From Acetobacter musti (lineage in GTDB: Bacteria > Pseudomonadota > Alphaproteobacteria > Acetobacterales > Acetobacteraceae), in contig NZ_WOTB01000002.1 in NCBI RefSeq assembly GCF_011516835.1, positions 230,074 to 294,073 of the forward strand: a stretch of DNA of 64,000 nt. The letters run 5' to 3'. The notes beneath the pieces are model-generated. The model did no database searches and was not told where the DNA came from. It was given only the letters and a program-made list of their open reading frames with translations. Shown here in pieces: positions 8,501 through 25,683 of the stretch (position 1 is the stretch's first letter; each line of letters opens with the position of its first letter). Made by a program: the position numbers and the translations under genes.

Positions 8501-9019
8501 ATGACACTGTCCGATATCATCACACGATTCGATCTCTGGCTGCTCGACAGGGTGTTCCAGCCCGTCGCGGACCGTCTGCCCGAGCGCATCCCGGCCTACG
8601 AAGCCGGGATGAGCCTGCTGCTGGGTTCGCTGCTCCTGCTGGCGACATCCATCGCCGCCATGATCATCCTGCTGGGCGAAGACCCGGTCAACGCCATCTA
8701 CGACATCCTGATCTGGGGCATGTGGGTGGCGTTCTATCTCGGCGTGAACCGCATGCGCATCCTCGTGCGCCCCGGTTTCATGAACCCGCTGCGCACGATG
8801 TTCCTCGGCTTTCGCCCGATCTCCTTCGCCTTCCTGCTCTACGCAATCTGGCAGAGCACCTCCATGCCGCCCCCGTTCAGCCTGGGCCTGTGGTTCAACG
8901 CCCTGGCCGATCTGGCCTTCGTCTGCGGCGTCTACATGATCTCCTGCGAGCAGACGCCGCCGAAAAAGAAACAGGTAAAATGGAAACGCGAATTCGGCGG
9001 CGTCCCCGATCAGGGCTGA
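8501..9019 (+). CDS. Conserved hypothetical inner-membrane protein
   Basis: A 172-residue protein with four likely membrane helices (about residues 36-58, 66-84, 98-116, 126-145) and a Lys-rich cytoplasmic tail (PPKKKQVKWKRE). I do not recognise the family. It follows the YidB-like gene by 61 bases in the same direction and may be cotranscribed. The start at 8501 begins a hydrophilic, amphipathic N-terminus; no strong ribosome-binding site is seen. Confidence 0.65.
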   Translation: MTLSDIITRFDLWLLDRVFQPVADRLPERIPAYEAGMSLLLGSLLLLATSIAAMIILLGEDPVNAIYDILIWGMWVAFYLGVNRMRILVRPGFMNPLRTMFLGFRPISFAFLLYAIWQSTSMPPPFSLGLWFNALADLAFVCGVYMISCEQTPPKKKQVKWKREFGGVPDQG

Positions 9020-9332
9020 GTATCGCGGCTTCCCGCATCAGGTCTCAGAAGACGCAGGACGGAGGCACATGGGCCATCCGGACCGGGTTTCGGGGCTTTG
9101 CCCCGCGCCCCACAAAGGGACGCAGTCCCTTTGATCCCGGTCGGTTAAATAAAATGACGAAAAGAGCGTCATGCGCCGCGCGCCTTAACGATGACACTCT
9201 GCACATCACGATCTAACGGCAGATTTTCTGCGCAGCGGGCCTTCACAGGTCGCCCTCGGGAAGGAAAAGCCAGGCCCCGTCCGGAACACCCCCGCAAGCT
9301 GCCATCCAGCCCTCGATATCAGGCTCCCGCTA
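9020..9332. other. Convergent intergenic region holding an R2 repeat
   Basis: The 313 bases between this membrane-protein gene and ribF contain one R2 hairpin repeat (9090-9157, listed separately). The remainder (9158-9332) shows no gene, tRNA or classical terminator. Confidence 0.5.
9090..9157 (-). repeat. R2 interspersed repeat, copy 1 (inverted orientation, core only)
   Basis: The double hairpin of the R2 family: GGGGC-TTT-GCCCC (9092-9104) and AAAGGGAC-GCA-GTCCCTTT (9115-9133), followed by gatcccgg and a T/A-rich end. It is in opposite orientation to the copies at 49318-49443 and 59954-60079. It sits between convergent genes and may double as a terminator. Confidence 0.65.
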
Positions 9333-10268
9333 TCAGACCACCCCGTCCAGAATCGCCCGCGCCTGCTCCGCATCCAGCGCAATCTGCGTCCTGAGCGCGT
9401 CCAGCCCGTCAAACCGCTTTTCCGCCCGCAACAGGGTATGCAGCGCCACCGACAGCGGCTGGCCATACAGATCCCCGTCAAAGTCGAAGAGATTGACCTC
9501 GAGCCGGCTCTCCTGCCCGTCATTGATCGTCGGCCGGCGCCCGATATTGGCCACGCCACGAAAGACCCGCCCGCCCTCAAGCCGGACGGTCGCGGCATAA
9601 ACACCGCGCGCCGGCTCCAGATGACGCCCCAGCGGCACATTCGCCGTCGGAAAGCCAAGCAGCCGCCCCCGCTTGTCGCCATGCTGCACAATGCCCCGGA
9701 TCGACCACAGACGACCAAGTTCATGCGCCGCCCGTTCCGGATAGCCATCCTGAAGCAGACGCCTGATCCGGCTCGACGAATAAGGCCCGTTCGCATCCGT
9801 CAGCGCCGGAACGAGCGTAAACCCCATATCCAGTTCCGCAGCCCGCTCCGCCAGAAAATTCGTGTCGCCGCCACGCCGGTGCCCGAATGCAAAATCATGC
9901 CCGCATGCAATATGCCGCAGACCGAGCGCGTCATGCAGCACACCCTGAACGAACTGTTCGGCGCTCATCTGCGAAAACGCCTCGTCGAAGCGGATCTGAA
10001 ACACATGCCGCACACCAAGCGCCGCCAGCGCCGCAAACCGCTCCTCCGCCAGGGTCAGCCGGAACGGCGGGTCCTGCGGCCGGAACAGCTCACGCGGATG
10101 CGGCTCGAACGTCACAACCGCAAGAGCCTCGTCCGGACGCGCCTGATGCAGCGTCCGCAACAGATGCGCATGGCCGAGATGAACCCCGTCGAAATTGCCC
10201 AGCGCCGCAACCGCACCCCGCGCCTGCGCCGGGATGGCGCGCCAGTCCGTGTAAAGCTCAGCGCTCAT
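9333..10268 (-). CDS. ribF: Bifunctional riboflavin kinase / FAD synthetase
   Basis: Converts riboflavin to FMN and FMN to FAD. The 311 residues show the N-terminal FAD-synthetase domain (GNFDGVHLGH, residues 24-33; FEPHPRELF; SSSRIRRLL before residue 175) and the C-terminal flavokinase domain with GFPTANVPL near 205, ARGVYAATV and NIGRRPTIND. Its ATG overlaps the mtnC stop as ATGA, so translation is probably coupled to the methionine-salvage genes upstream. Confidence 0.95.
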   Translation of the reverse strand: MSAELYTDWRAIPAQARGAVAALGNFDGVHLGHAHLLRTLHQARPDEALAVVTFEPHPRELFRPQDPPFRLTLAEERFAALAALGVRHVFQIRFDEAFSQMSAEQFVQGVLHDALGLRHIACGHDFAFGHRRGGDTNFLAERAAELDMGFTLVPALTDANGPYSSSRIRRLLQDGYPERAAHELGRLWSIRGIVQHGDKRGRLLGFPTANVPLGRHLEPARGVYAATVRLEGGRVFRGVANIGRRPTINDGQESRLEVNLFDFDGDLYGQPLSVALHTLLRAEKRFDGLDALRTQIALDAEQARAILDGVV

Positions 10269-11002
10269 GAGCGGTCAGCGGCAGGGGCCGGCAGCGCGAA
10301 CAGCGCCGCCACGTCCGTCATGTCATGCGCGACCGGATGCGCCGTTCCGGCAACGGTTCCGTCCTCCGCCCGCACCATCTGACAGGTCAGCAGCCCGGCC
10401 TCCGACGCCGCGTCCAGTTCAGCGACGACATCCGAGACAAACAGAACCTCATCCGCCTTCCAGCCCTGCGTCGCGAGAATCGTCCGGTAGCTGGCCGCCT
10501 CTTTTTTTCCACCCATCTCCAGATCGAGAAACGCCGAAAATAACGGCGTCAGATCGCCGTCCGTGGTGTGCCCGTAGATCAGCTTCTGCGCCGCCGCCGA
10601 TCCGGAGGAATAAACAGCGAGAGTCAGCCCCCGCCCATGCCAGGCCCGAAGGGCAGGGGGCACATCCGGAAACAGCGTCGCCTGCAGCGTGCCGTCGGCA
10701 TACCCTTCCGCCCAGGCCAGCCCCTGCAACGCCTTCAGCGGCGCCATCTTGGCATCCGCGTCCATCCACGCCATCAGTTGCTCCACCGGAGCAACACCGG
10801 GCGCCATCCGTCGCGTTTCAGCCAGAGCCTCCTTCACCACAGAATCGGCCGCCCGACGCTCCGTCAGCGCCGGCAAAGCCGCTCGTGCGTAAGGAAACAG
10901 AACCTTGTGAACAAAGGAAACCGGGGTCGTCGTCCCCTCGATATCCAGCAGAATCACCTTCGGCGGCGTCGTCACGACAGGATTCACGGTGCGAGATATC
11001 AT
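10265..11002 (-). CDS. mtnC: Acireductone synthase (enolase-phosphatase E1)
   Basis: A HAD-superfamily enzyme of the methionine salvage pathway that enolises and dephosphorylates 2,3-diketo-5-methylthiopentyl-1-phosphate to acireductone. The nucleophile motif DIEGTTTPVSF is at residues 20-30 (Asp20, Glu22), followed by [11 protein letters not shown] with the motif II Ser and a Lys, and VLFVSDVVAELDAA near the C-terminus. The start at 11002 is chosen because it gives an ATGA overlap with the mtnD stop; 245 residues is normal for the family. Confidence 0.95.
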   Translation of the reverse strand: MISRTVNPVVTTPPKVILLDIEGTTTPVSFVHKVLFPYARAALPALTERRAADSVVKEALAETRRMAPGVAPVEQLMAWMDADAKMAPLKALQGLAWAEGYADGTLQATLFPDVPPALRAWHGRGLTLAVYSSGSAAAQKLIYGHTTDGDLTPLFSAFLDLEMGGKKEAASYRTILATQGWKADEVLFVSDVVAELDAASEAGLLTCQMVRAEDGTVAGTAHPVAHDMTDVAALFALPAPAADRS

Positions 11003-11544
11003 GCCGCGCGCGCCGGAAAGCGGAGCGCGATATCGTCTCCCGTATAATCCGCGATCCATCCGTCCCGGTTCGTGAAGATCCGCAACGCCACGACGTCCGG
11101 CGTCTCACCGGCATCGAACCAGTGCGGTGTGCCCGCCGGAACCGAAATCAGATCGCCCTGCGTGCAGCCCACATCATAGACGTGCTCGTCGACATGCAGC
11201 ACGAAATGCCCCGCGCCATGCACGAAAAACCGGACCTCATCTTCCGTGTGAACATGCTCCGACAGAAATTTCGCGCGCAACGCCTCACGATTGGGCGTGT
11301 TCACGTCAATGCGGATCACATCGGCCGACCCGGCGCCCGTTTCTCCCATCAGCCTGTCCAGCCACGGACGGTAACGTTCCAGAACAGCAGCCTCGTCCGC
11401 CTCGCGCGGCGGCGCTTCCGCCCCGTCCCAGCGCTCGAACCGGACCCCGATCGTCTTCAGCCGTGCCGCGATCGCCTCCGGATCATCCGTGCCGAACTCA
11501 GGCCGCTCCGGACGGGTATCATCGAAAACGACAAGACTGCTCAC
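10999..11544 (-). CDS. mtnD: Acireductone dioxygenase
   Basis: A metal-dependent cupin that cleaves acireductone; the iron form yields the methionine precursor 4-methylthio-2-oxobutanoate and formate. All four ligands are present: His97, His99 (HVHTEDE), Glu103 and His141 (GTPHWFD), at almost exactly the positions of the Klebsiella enzyme. 181 residues is the usual length. Translation starts at a GTG (11544) overlapping the mtnB stop as GTGA. Confidence 0.95.
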   Translation of the reverse strand: MSSLVVFDDTRPERPEFGTDDPEAIAARLKTIGVRFERWDGAEAPPREADEAAVLERYRPWLDRLMGETGAGSADVIRIDVNTPNREALRAKFLSEHVHTEDEVRFFVHGAGHFVLHVDEHVYDVGCTQGDLISVPAGTPHWFDAGETPDVVALRIFTNRDGWIADYTGDDIALRFPARAA

Positions 11545-12287
11545 GTCACATCCCTCGAAGCAGTGGTGGAGACGAGCCTGCGCCGCTCAGCCTCGCAGGA
11601 CAGCAGAAATTCCAGCCCCTCAAGCCGGGCAAGAGCCGTATCCATGTCAGGCCCCCAGACATAGACGCCATGTCCGCGAATGACGTAGCCGGCCTTCATC
11701 TCATCCAGATAAAGCGCAACACTGCGCGACAGACGCGGAATATTCTGATCGTTGGCGAAGATTGGCACGGCCAGGCGCGTCTTATGCGTCGTCTGGCCTT
11801 CAAACACCTTCAGCACTTCATAATCTTCAAGGTGGATGGCGGAATCGGTCGCAATCATCGACAGCACCGTCGAGGCCACCGAATGACCATGCAGAACAGC
11901 CCCGGCATCGGGAAAATGTTCGTAAATCTGACAATGCAGAAACGTCTCCGCGCTCGGACGCTGGCCCGGCACCACAGGACGCCCGTCCGCAGTCACCTCG
12001 ATCACGCCATCCGGAGTCAGAAAACCCTTGTGACCACCCGAACGCGTAACCGCAATGCGCCCGTCCGCCAGCCGCACGCTGAGATTACCCGCCGTCGCGG
12101 GCACCCAGCCACGCTGATCCATCCGCCATCCGGCACGGATGATCGCCGCCACCGCGTCATCCCAGGCCGGATCAGCTGCCCGCTCATCCGCCGGCGAAAT
12201 CTGCGCGAGATCCGCCGGCACCGTCACCGCGAGGGCACTCCCGGTCATATCACCCCCGGCGCCATCGCTCCCGGTGCTGCCGCTCAT
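11541..12287 (-). CDS. mtnB: Methylthioribulose-1-phosphate dehydratase
   Basis: A class II aldolase-fold, zinc-dependent dehydratase, the step before MtnC. Seen here are TAGNLSVR (65-72), RSGGHKGFL, the catalytic/metal region SAETFLHCQIY (Glu114) and the zinc ligands His133 and His135 (VLHGHSVAS), with a third His in RGHGVYVWG near residue 202. It is first of the coupled mtnB-mtnD-mtnC-ribF run. The upstream pathway genes (mtnA, mtnK or mtnP/mtnN) are not in this window. Confidence 0.93.
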   Translation of the reverse strand: MSGSTGSDGAGGDMTGSALAVTVPADLAQISPADERAADPAWDDAVAAIIRAGWRMDQRGWVPATAGNLSVRLADGRIAVTRSGGHKGFLTPDGVIEVTADGRPVVPGQRPSAETFLHCQIYEHFPDAGAVLHGHSVASTVLSMIATDSAIHLEDYEVLKVFEGQTTHKTRLAVPIFANDQNIPRLSRSVALYLDEMKAGYVIRGHGVYVWGPDMDTALARLEGLEFLLSCEAERRRLVSTTASRDVT

Positions 12288-12306
12288 CGTCCCGATATTC
12301 CGCCGG

Positions 12307-12570
12307 TCAGGATGAATGCGTGCTGCCGGAAGGCCGCGCCGCCGTCGTGCTGTCCGCCGTGAACGTCGTGCCCGGCTGAGGCGGCGGCGAAATGCGTCCG
12401 TCGGACTTCACGCTCTGCTCCATGGATTCGTCATCCTCAAGATTCTTCTTGAACGACTTAATCCCCTTGGCGAAATCGCCCATCAGTCCGCTGATCTTGC
12501 CGCCGCCACCGAAAACGACCACCACGACGGCCAGCACGATCAGCCAGTGCCAGATACTCAGGCTACCCAT
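12307..12570 (-). CDS. tatA: Sec-independent protein translocase subunit TatA
   Basis: An 87-residue TatA: a short N-terminal membrane helix (about residues 5-21, [18 protein letters not shown]) followed by the amphipathic helix typical of the family ([20 protein letters not shown]) and an unstructured acidic/Pro tail. TatA oligomers form the translocation element for folded proteins. A strong ribosome-binding site (aggag) precedes the ATG. tatB and tatC are not adjacent, so this is a separated tatA. Confidence 0.92.
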   Translation of the reverse strand: MGSLSIWHWLIVLAVVVVVFGGGGKISGLMGDFAKGIKSFKKNLEDDESMEQSVKSDGRISPPPQPGTTFTADSTTAARPSGSTHSS

Positions 12571-12838
12571 TGCTTCGACTCCTGGTTGTCTCCATCGTGC
12601 CCGCTGGTTCCGGCCAGACGCGCATCTGATGTTACTTGGTTAACTCTCACAGGACATGGCTGCCCCGAAGCCACGATGCAAGCGTCCCATACGCGCTATT
12701 ACACCTCAACGCATCACAACGCCATCGGGCACAGACGCAGCCAGAACACGGAACAGGGAAACGCCCCCGACAGAAAAGGCCCGTCAGAAAGCCCCGCCAG
12801 AAAGTCTGCGCCAGAAATTCCGGGCCATAAAATCCGGA

Positions 12839-13357
12839 TCAGGAAATCCAGCCCTCACGCCGCGCGGGGAGAATAAAGCCCCAGGTCGGATACACCGTGC
12901 GCCCCATGCTCCCCGTCGCGGACCACCATACCCGCACCCGCGTCCAGTCATTCGCCGGCGACACATCAACCACCGGCACCGCATGATCGACGCGTCCCGG
13001 ATTCCAGTTCGCCTGATCCACAAGAATGGCCCGCGGTCCGCGCACCGCCCTCACCACCGAGACATGCCCGTCCGGCAGTCGCGACGAGGAGCGGAACACC
13101 AGCACGGAACCGGATTGCGGCTGCGACGCGCGCGGATACAGTCCGCGTGCCCCCGCCCACCAGGACGAAGCAGAACCCCTGAGCGCAATCGCCGAATGTT
13201 CCCGCGCCCAGGGCGCGCATTGCAGCCGGCCATGCCAGCTCCGGCCCGTCCCCCCGCCGCCGGCACAAGCCGCGAGCAGAAACGGGAGGAGCAGGGCGGT
13301 CAGACGGACAGGAAGAATGCGTAGGACCTCAGAGAAAACGGATCGGCACATCCTCAT
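12839..13357 (-). CDS. CHAP-domain lipoprotein (putative cell-wall amidase/peptidase)
   Basis: A 172-residue protein with a lipoprotein signal (ALLLPFLLAAC, lipobox Cys31) and a compact CHAP-like domain: candidate catalytic Cys47 (LQCAPWARE), His98 (DGHVSVV) and a polar residue in VDQANW (114-119). CHAP proteins cleave peptidoglycan peptide or amide bonds, so a periplasmic wall role is likely. The start at 13357 is chosen over an upstream frame start (13405) because the basic signal begins there and Shine-Dalgarno-like ggagga/aaaggtgg lies upstream. Confidence 0.75.
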   Translation of the reverse strand: MRMCRSVFSEVLRILPVRLTALLLPFLLAACAGGGGTGRSWHGRLQCAPWAREHSAIALRGSASSWWAGARGLYPRASQPQSGSVLVFRSSSRLPDGHVSVVRAVRGPRAILVDQANWNPGRVDHAVPVVDVSPANDWTRVRVWWSATGSMGRTVYPTWGFILPARREGWIS

Positions 13358-13487
13358 CCCGGACCACCTTTCCTCCACATCATTCCGCCCCGCCGGACGC
13401 GACAATACCCGCTGTCACAAAAAAATCCCCCGTTACCGTCGCCGCGGAACATCTTTCACGAGGTATACCCCTCACCGCGCACATCCC

Positions 13488-14174
13488 TCACAGGGCATCC
13501 TTCATCGCAATAATCCGCTCCCCGGCCTCGTCGCGATCCATGGCCAGCGCCCGCATGGCAACGTCGCGGGTAAACCCGGCCCGCGCAAAAGCGGCCAGAA
13601 TCCGGGCATCCTGTTTCTGTGCTGCCTGCCTCTCTGCCTCATCCGCCAGCCCGGCCGCTCCATCGTCAGATACGTCACTGCCAGACGTCCCGCCGCCAAA
13701 CGGCCCCACCCGTCGCTTGCGGGCAAAAACCAGCGCCGCCGCCAGCTCCGAATCGCGCGCCCGCTCGTCCTCGCCCAGCGTCTCGTCCAGCACCTCCGCT
13801 ACGGTGGATGTGGCGACGCCCTTCGCCGCAAGCCGCGCCTCAACCGACCGGCGGGACTGGCCCGAACGGGTAAGGCGAGCGGCCCGCGCCCGCGCGAACG
13901 ACGAATCGTCGACCGCACCCAGCTCCGCCATTTTTCCCGCAACCACGGCGCAGAGCGGCATCAGCCGCGCGGTCACGCCGGCAATCTCGTCGGATGACAC
14001 GCCATCCTCCGCCGCCCTGCGCGCCCAGCGGCCGATCCGGCGTTCAAGAACCTGCGTCAGACCGCGTTCCGTGGTCGCGAAACGCGCCAGATGCGCCAGC
14101 GCGGCCTCACGCAGAGCCGCCTGATCGGGAGGAGGCCCCGCAGGGCGGGGCGTGCCGGAAGACCGTGTCGCCAT
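13488..14174 (-). CDS. recX: Regulatory protein RecX
   Basis: A 228-residue RecX-family modulator of RecA. The repeated three-helix modules are visible as AALAHLARFATTERGLTQVLERR, LGAVDDSSFARARAARLTRSG and the final AFARAGFTRDVAMRALAM. A Gly/Ser/Asp-rich insertion (about residues 158-180) interrupts the second half and is not usual in the family. It is not next to recA here. Annotation is by repeat pattern and length. Confidence 0.82.
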   Translation of the reverse strand: MATRSSGTPRPAGPPPDQAALREAALAHLARFATTERGLTQVLERRIGRWARRAAEDGVSSDEIAGVTARLMPLCAVVAGKMAELGAVDDSSFARARAARLTRSGQSRRSVEARLAAKGVATSTVAEVLDETLGEDERARDSELAAALVFARKRRVGPFGGGTSGSDVSDDGAAGLADEAERQAAQKQDARILAAFARAGFTRDVAMRALAMDRDEAGERIIAMKDAL

Positions 14175-14305
14175 AACCTGATCAGCCTATCATAACACAC
14201 GGCCGGCTGTCACAGGCGCTCCCCGCGACCAGACCGGACACGGCTCCCTCATCCGGACCCGGCACGGTCCCGTCACCCTCCGGAGTCACATCCATACCCG
14301 GGCGC

Positions 14306-14334
14306 TTGACTCCTCCGGAGATGCAGCGTAAGGC
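14306..14334 (+). promoter_or_regulatory. Candidate promoter of the rplK operon
   Basis: TTGACT (14306-14311), 17-base spacer, TAAGGC (14329-14334), about 100 bases before rplK. The -10 box is poor, but the same -35 box and spacer recur upstream of rpsL and rpsM. Confidence 0.45.
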
Positions 14335-14434
14335 GCCCCCTCCTACGGAACGCGGGAGAATTGCTGACGCGCCTGATAAGCGTGACGGCGTCGCTCGAAC
14401 CGCGGTCCGGGCATAACACTAAGGAGTCCCGGAT

Positions 14435-14869
14435 ATGGCCAAAAAGATCGTTGGCTACATCAAGCTGCAGATTCCCGCCGGCAAGGCCAACCCTTCGCCG
14501 CCGGTCGGTCCCGCTCTCGGTCAGCGCGGCCTGAACATCATGGAATTCTGCAAGGCGTTCAACGCCAAAACGCAGGGCATGGAGCCGGGAATGCCGGTTC
14601 CGGTCGTCATCACCGCCTATGCCGACCGCACCTTCAGCTTCATCACCAAGACGCCGCCGAACACCTACTTCCTGCTCAAGGCCGCTAAGATCTCCAAGGG
14701 CAGCCAGACAGTCGGTAAGGCCGCAACCGTCGGCAAGGTGACGATGTCGCAGCTTCGCGAGATCGCCGAAACGAAGACCCCGGATATGAACGCCAACGAT
14801 ATCGACGGCGCGGTCCGGATGCTGATCGGTTCAGCCCGCTCGATGGGCCTGCAGGTTGTGGAGGGCTGA
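14435..14869 (+). CDS. rplK: 50S ribosomal protein L11
   Basis: L11 of the GTPase-associated centre of the large subunit; it binds 23S rRNA with L10/L12. The 144 residues include the N-terminal Pro-rich [16 protein letters not shown] and the rRNA-binding C-terminal [24 protein letters not shown] follows aaggag. It opens the super-cluster; secE and nusG, which usually precede it, are absent. Confidence 0.98.
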   Translation: MAKKIVGYIKLQIPAGKANPSPPVGPALGQRGLNIMEFCKAFNAKTQGMEPGMPVPVVITAYADRTFSFITKTPPNTYFLLKAAKISKGSQTVGKAATVGKVTMSQLREIAETKTPDMNANDIDGAVRMLIGSARSMGLQVVEG

Positions 14870-14873
14870 GATC

Positions 14874-15566
14874 ATGGCAAAGAACAAGCGTCTGACAGCG
14901 GCCCGCGCCGCAATCGACAGCACGAAGGCTTACGGCCTCGATGAGGCAATCGGCCTGGTCAAGAGCAACGCGAAGGCGAAGTTCGACGAGACCGTCGAAA
15001 TCTCCATGAATCTCGGCATCGACCCGCGTCACGCCGACCAGATGGTCCGTGGTCTGCTCTCCCTGCCGAACGGCACGGGCAAGACTCTGCGCGTCGCCGT
15101 GTTCGCCCGCGGCCCGAAAGCCGAGGAAGCTCAGGCCGCCGGCGCCGACATCGTCGGTGCGGAAGACCTGATGGAGAAGGTGCAGGCCGGCGAAATCAAT
15201 TTCGACCGCTGCATCGCGACCCCGGACATGATGGGCCTCGTCGGCCGTCTCGGTAAGGTGCTCGGTCCGCGCGGCCTGATGCCGAACCCGAAACTCGGCA
15301 CCGTCACGATGGACGTCAAAGGCGCCGTCACGGCCGCCAAGTCCGGCCAGGTCGAGTATCGCGCCGAGAAGGCCGGTATCGTTCACGCCGGCATCGGCAA
15401 GGCATCCTTCGACGCCGGCAAGCTCGCCGAGAACATTCGCGCATTTGTGGACGCCGTCCAGAAAGCCCGCCCGACCGGAGCGAAAGGCACGTATCTGAAA
15501 AAGATTGCGCTGTCCTCCACGATGGGTCCCGGCGTGCGCGTCGACGTGTCGGGCTTCGCGGCCTGA
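14874..15566 (+). CDS. rplA: 50S ribosomal protein L1
   Basis: L1 forms the mobile stalk at the E site and in E. coli represses its own operon by binding the mRNA. The 230 residues carry the expected [21 protein letters not shown] and [16 protein letters not shown] motifs. It starts 4 bases after rplK, indicating tight coupling. Confidence 0.98.
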   Translation: MAKNKRLTAARAAIDSTKAYGLDEAIGLVKSNAKAKFDETVEISMNLGIDPRHADQMVRGLLSLPNGTGKTLRVAVFARGPKAEEAQAAGADIVGAEDLMEKVQAGEINFDRCIATPDMMGLVGRLGKVLGPRGLMPNPKLGTVTMDVKGAVTAAKSGQVEYRAEKAGIVHAGIGKASFDAGKLAENIRAFVDAVQKARPTGAKGTYLKKIALSSTMGPGVRVDVSGFAA

Positions 15567-15858
15567 CGTCATAAAGATGATCCCGGGAGACTTCGGTCGC
15601 CCGGTTTCCAGGATGGCCCGTTCGGGTCATCCGATCCTGTCCAAGACCGGGCGTGGCTGATGCCTTAATCCCTGCTTCGGGTGACCGGAGCAGAAACGAC
15701 CGGAAGACGAGGATACTGGTTATGCAGGCGTCATTGCCTGCGTCTCCGTGTGTTCCGTAACAAGGACAGGCGAACCGGACCCGCAGCCATCCGGCTGCTG
15801 GTTCTCGGACAACCCGGCCGCTCCGCATTCCGCGGAGGGGTCAAAACGGAGACGGGAA
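15567..15858 (+). promoter_or_regulatory. rplJ leader, probable L10-type autoregulatory RNA
   Basis: A 292-base gap before rplJ with several hairpins, among them GCAGGC-gtcatt-GCCTGC near 15726-15742 and an imperfect stem around 15790-15812. In many bacteria the L10-L12 complex binds such a leader to limit its own synthesis. I have not matched it to a covariance model. Confidence 0.45.
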
Positions 15859-16383
15859 GTGAACCGTACGGAGAAGCGCGAATTTGTCGCGTCCCTCGCC
15901 GCCGTATTCGCCGAGACGTCCATGGTCGTTGTCACCCGTAATGACGGGCTGACAGTCGCTCAGGTGACGGATCTGCGACGCCGGGTGCGCGCTGCGGGAG
16001 CGACATACAAAGTCGCGAAGAACCGGCTGGCCACTCTCGCCCTGGACGGGACCCGGTTCGACGGCATCGCCCCCCTGCTGAAGGGTCCGACCGCGCTTGC
16101 GTGGTCGCAGGACCCCGTGGCGGTGGCAAAGGCAGTCGTCGAGTTCGCCAAGACCAATGACAAGCTGGTTCTGCTCGGCGGAGCCCTCGGCACCCAGACG
16201 CTCAGTGTCGAAGGTGTCAAGGCTCTCGCAGAACTGCCGTCGCTGGAAACACTGCGCGCGCAGCTGGTGGGGCTTATCTCCACGCCGGCCACGCGTATCG
16301 CAGGCGTTCTTCAGGCGCCGGCAGGACAGCTTGCCCGGGTCTTCGGGGCCTATGCCAAAACGGGCGAGGCGGACGCAGCCTGA
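15859..16383 (+). CDS. rplJ: 50S ribosomal protein L10
   Basis: L10 anchors L7/L12 dimers to the ribosome. The 174 residues begin [16 protein letters not shown] and contain [13 protein letters not shown], the rRNA-binding part, and the C-terminal helix that binds L12. The start is a GTG at 15859; the frame is open upstream into the leader, but similarity to L10 begins here. Confidence 0.96.
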   Translation: MNRTEKREFVASLAAVFAETSMVVVTRNDGLTVAQVTDLRRRVRAAGATYKVAKNRLATLALDGTRFDGIAPLLKGPTALAWSQDPVAVAKAVVEFAKTNDKLVLLGGALGTQTLSVEGVKALAELPSLETLRAQLVGLISTPATRIAGVLQAPAGQLARVFGAYAKTGEADAA

Positions 16384-16477
16384 CGCGTGTCCCCATCGCG
16401 GGGGCAATAAAATTCGCATAACCTGGGGAATCGGGTTGTGCATCGGTAACCAGTATCTATATTAGGAAGACCATATC

Positions 16478-16852
16478 ATGGCCGATCTGAACAAGCTTGT
16501 TGACGAGCTGTCCGCTCTTACAGTCCTTGAGGCTGCTGAGCTGTCAAAGCTTCTTGAAGAGAAGTGGGGCGTGTCCGCCGCTGCTCCTGTCGCTGTTGCG
16601 GCCGGTCCGGCTGCTGCCGCTGCCGCGCCTGCTGAAGAGCAGACCGAATTCACGGTCATCCTCGCCAAGGCTGGCGACAAGAAGATTAACGTGATTAAGG
16701 AAATCCGCACCATCACCGGTCTGGGCCTGAAAGAGGCGAAGGATCTCGTCGAGGGTGCGCCGAAGACCGTCAAGGAAGGCGTCAACAAGGACGAGGCCGA
16801 GAAGATCAAGAAGACTCTCGAGGACAATGGTGCATCTGTCGAAATCAAATAA
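16478..16852 (+). CDS. rplL: 50S ribosomal protein L7/L12
   Basis: 124 residues: the N-terminal dimerisation helix ([25 protein letters not shown]), an Ala-rich hinge (about residues 34-52), and the factor-binding C-terminal domain (KTEF-type start, [23 protein letters not shown]). Recruits translation GTPases. ATG is preceded by aggaag. Confidence 0.98.
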   Translation: MADLNKLVDELSALTVLEAAELSKLLEEKWGVSAAAPVAVAAGPAAAAAAPAEEQTEFTVILAKAGDKKINVIKEIRTITGLGLKEAKDLVEGAPKTVKEGVNKDEAEKIKKTLEDNGASVEIK

Positions 16853-16866
16853 CGACACTGTTCCCG

Positions 16867-16898
16867 CGGCGGAGCGTCTTCTGCTCCGCTGTGTTTTT
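16867..16898 (+). terminator. Attenuator-like hairpin between rplL and rpoB
   Basis: Stem GCGGAGC/GCTCCGC (16869-16875 with 16883-16889) followed within three bases by a run of six T. In E. coli a partial terminator at the same place sets the ratio of L7/L12 to polymerase transcripts; the same role is inferred. Confidence 0.7.
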
Positions 16899-17123
16899 TG
16901 AAGTCGGTTTTCGGGCGGACGCTGTTCTGGTCTCCGCCTGTTCGTCTGTGACGGATCGTTTTTCAGGTCTGTCATCTCGGGCGATTAAGGCATGGTGCGC
17001 GGGGCAGCCGGTAACGGCGGCATCCGCTGCGATATTTCAGCCGGACCGTCTGGCCCTCTGTTTTTCCGGGAAACCGGACACGGGAGGCCTGGTGGTCCGA
17101 CGGCAGGGACGGGGCAATACAGT

Positions 17124-21296
<4,173 letters not shown>

Positions 21297-21324
21297 GCAA
21301 GAGGCGAGACACGCTTTCGTTTCC

Positions 21325-21348
21325 GCCGGGAAGAACAGTCTTCCCGGC
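21325..21348 (+). other. Hairpin between rpoB and rpoC
   Basis: A perfect 10-base stem (GCCGGGAAGA with TCTTCCCGGC, loop acag) in the 147-base rpoB-rpoC gap. The following sequence has only a broken T-run (ttatttt), so it may be an mRNA-processing or partial pause site. Confidence 0.45.
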
Positions 21349-21443
21349 GCCGGCTTATTTTCGATGAATTCGGGTGCGGGACATAACGCCCCGCACGGCG
21401 CGGCAGCACACCGCGCCATTTCCGTTCTGGAGGTTTTCGGCGC

Positions 21444-25625
<4,182 letters not shown>

Positions 25626-25649
25626 GCGGCTCCGGACAGCGGAAGATCG

Positions 25650-25683
25650 GAAAAAGCCGGACCTCGCGTCCGGCTTTTTCTTT
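25650..25683 (+). terminator. Rho-independent terminator after rpoC
   Basis: A-rich arm plus AGCCGGA-cctcgcg-TCCGGCT and then T5-C-T4. It separates the rplK-rpoC transcript from rpsL. Confidence 0.9.
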
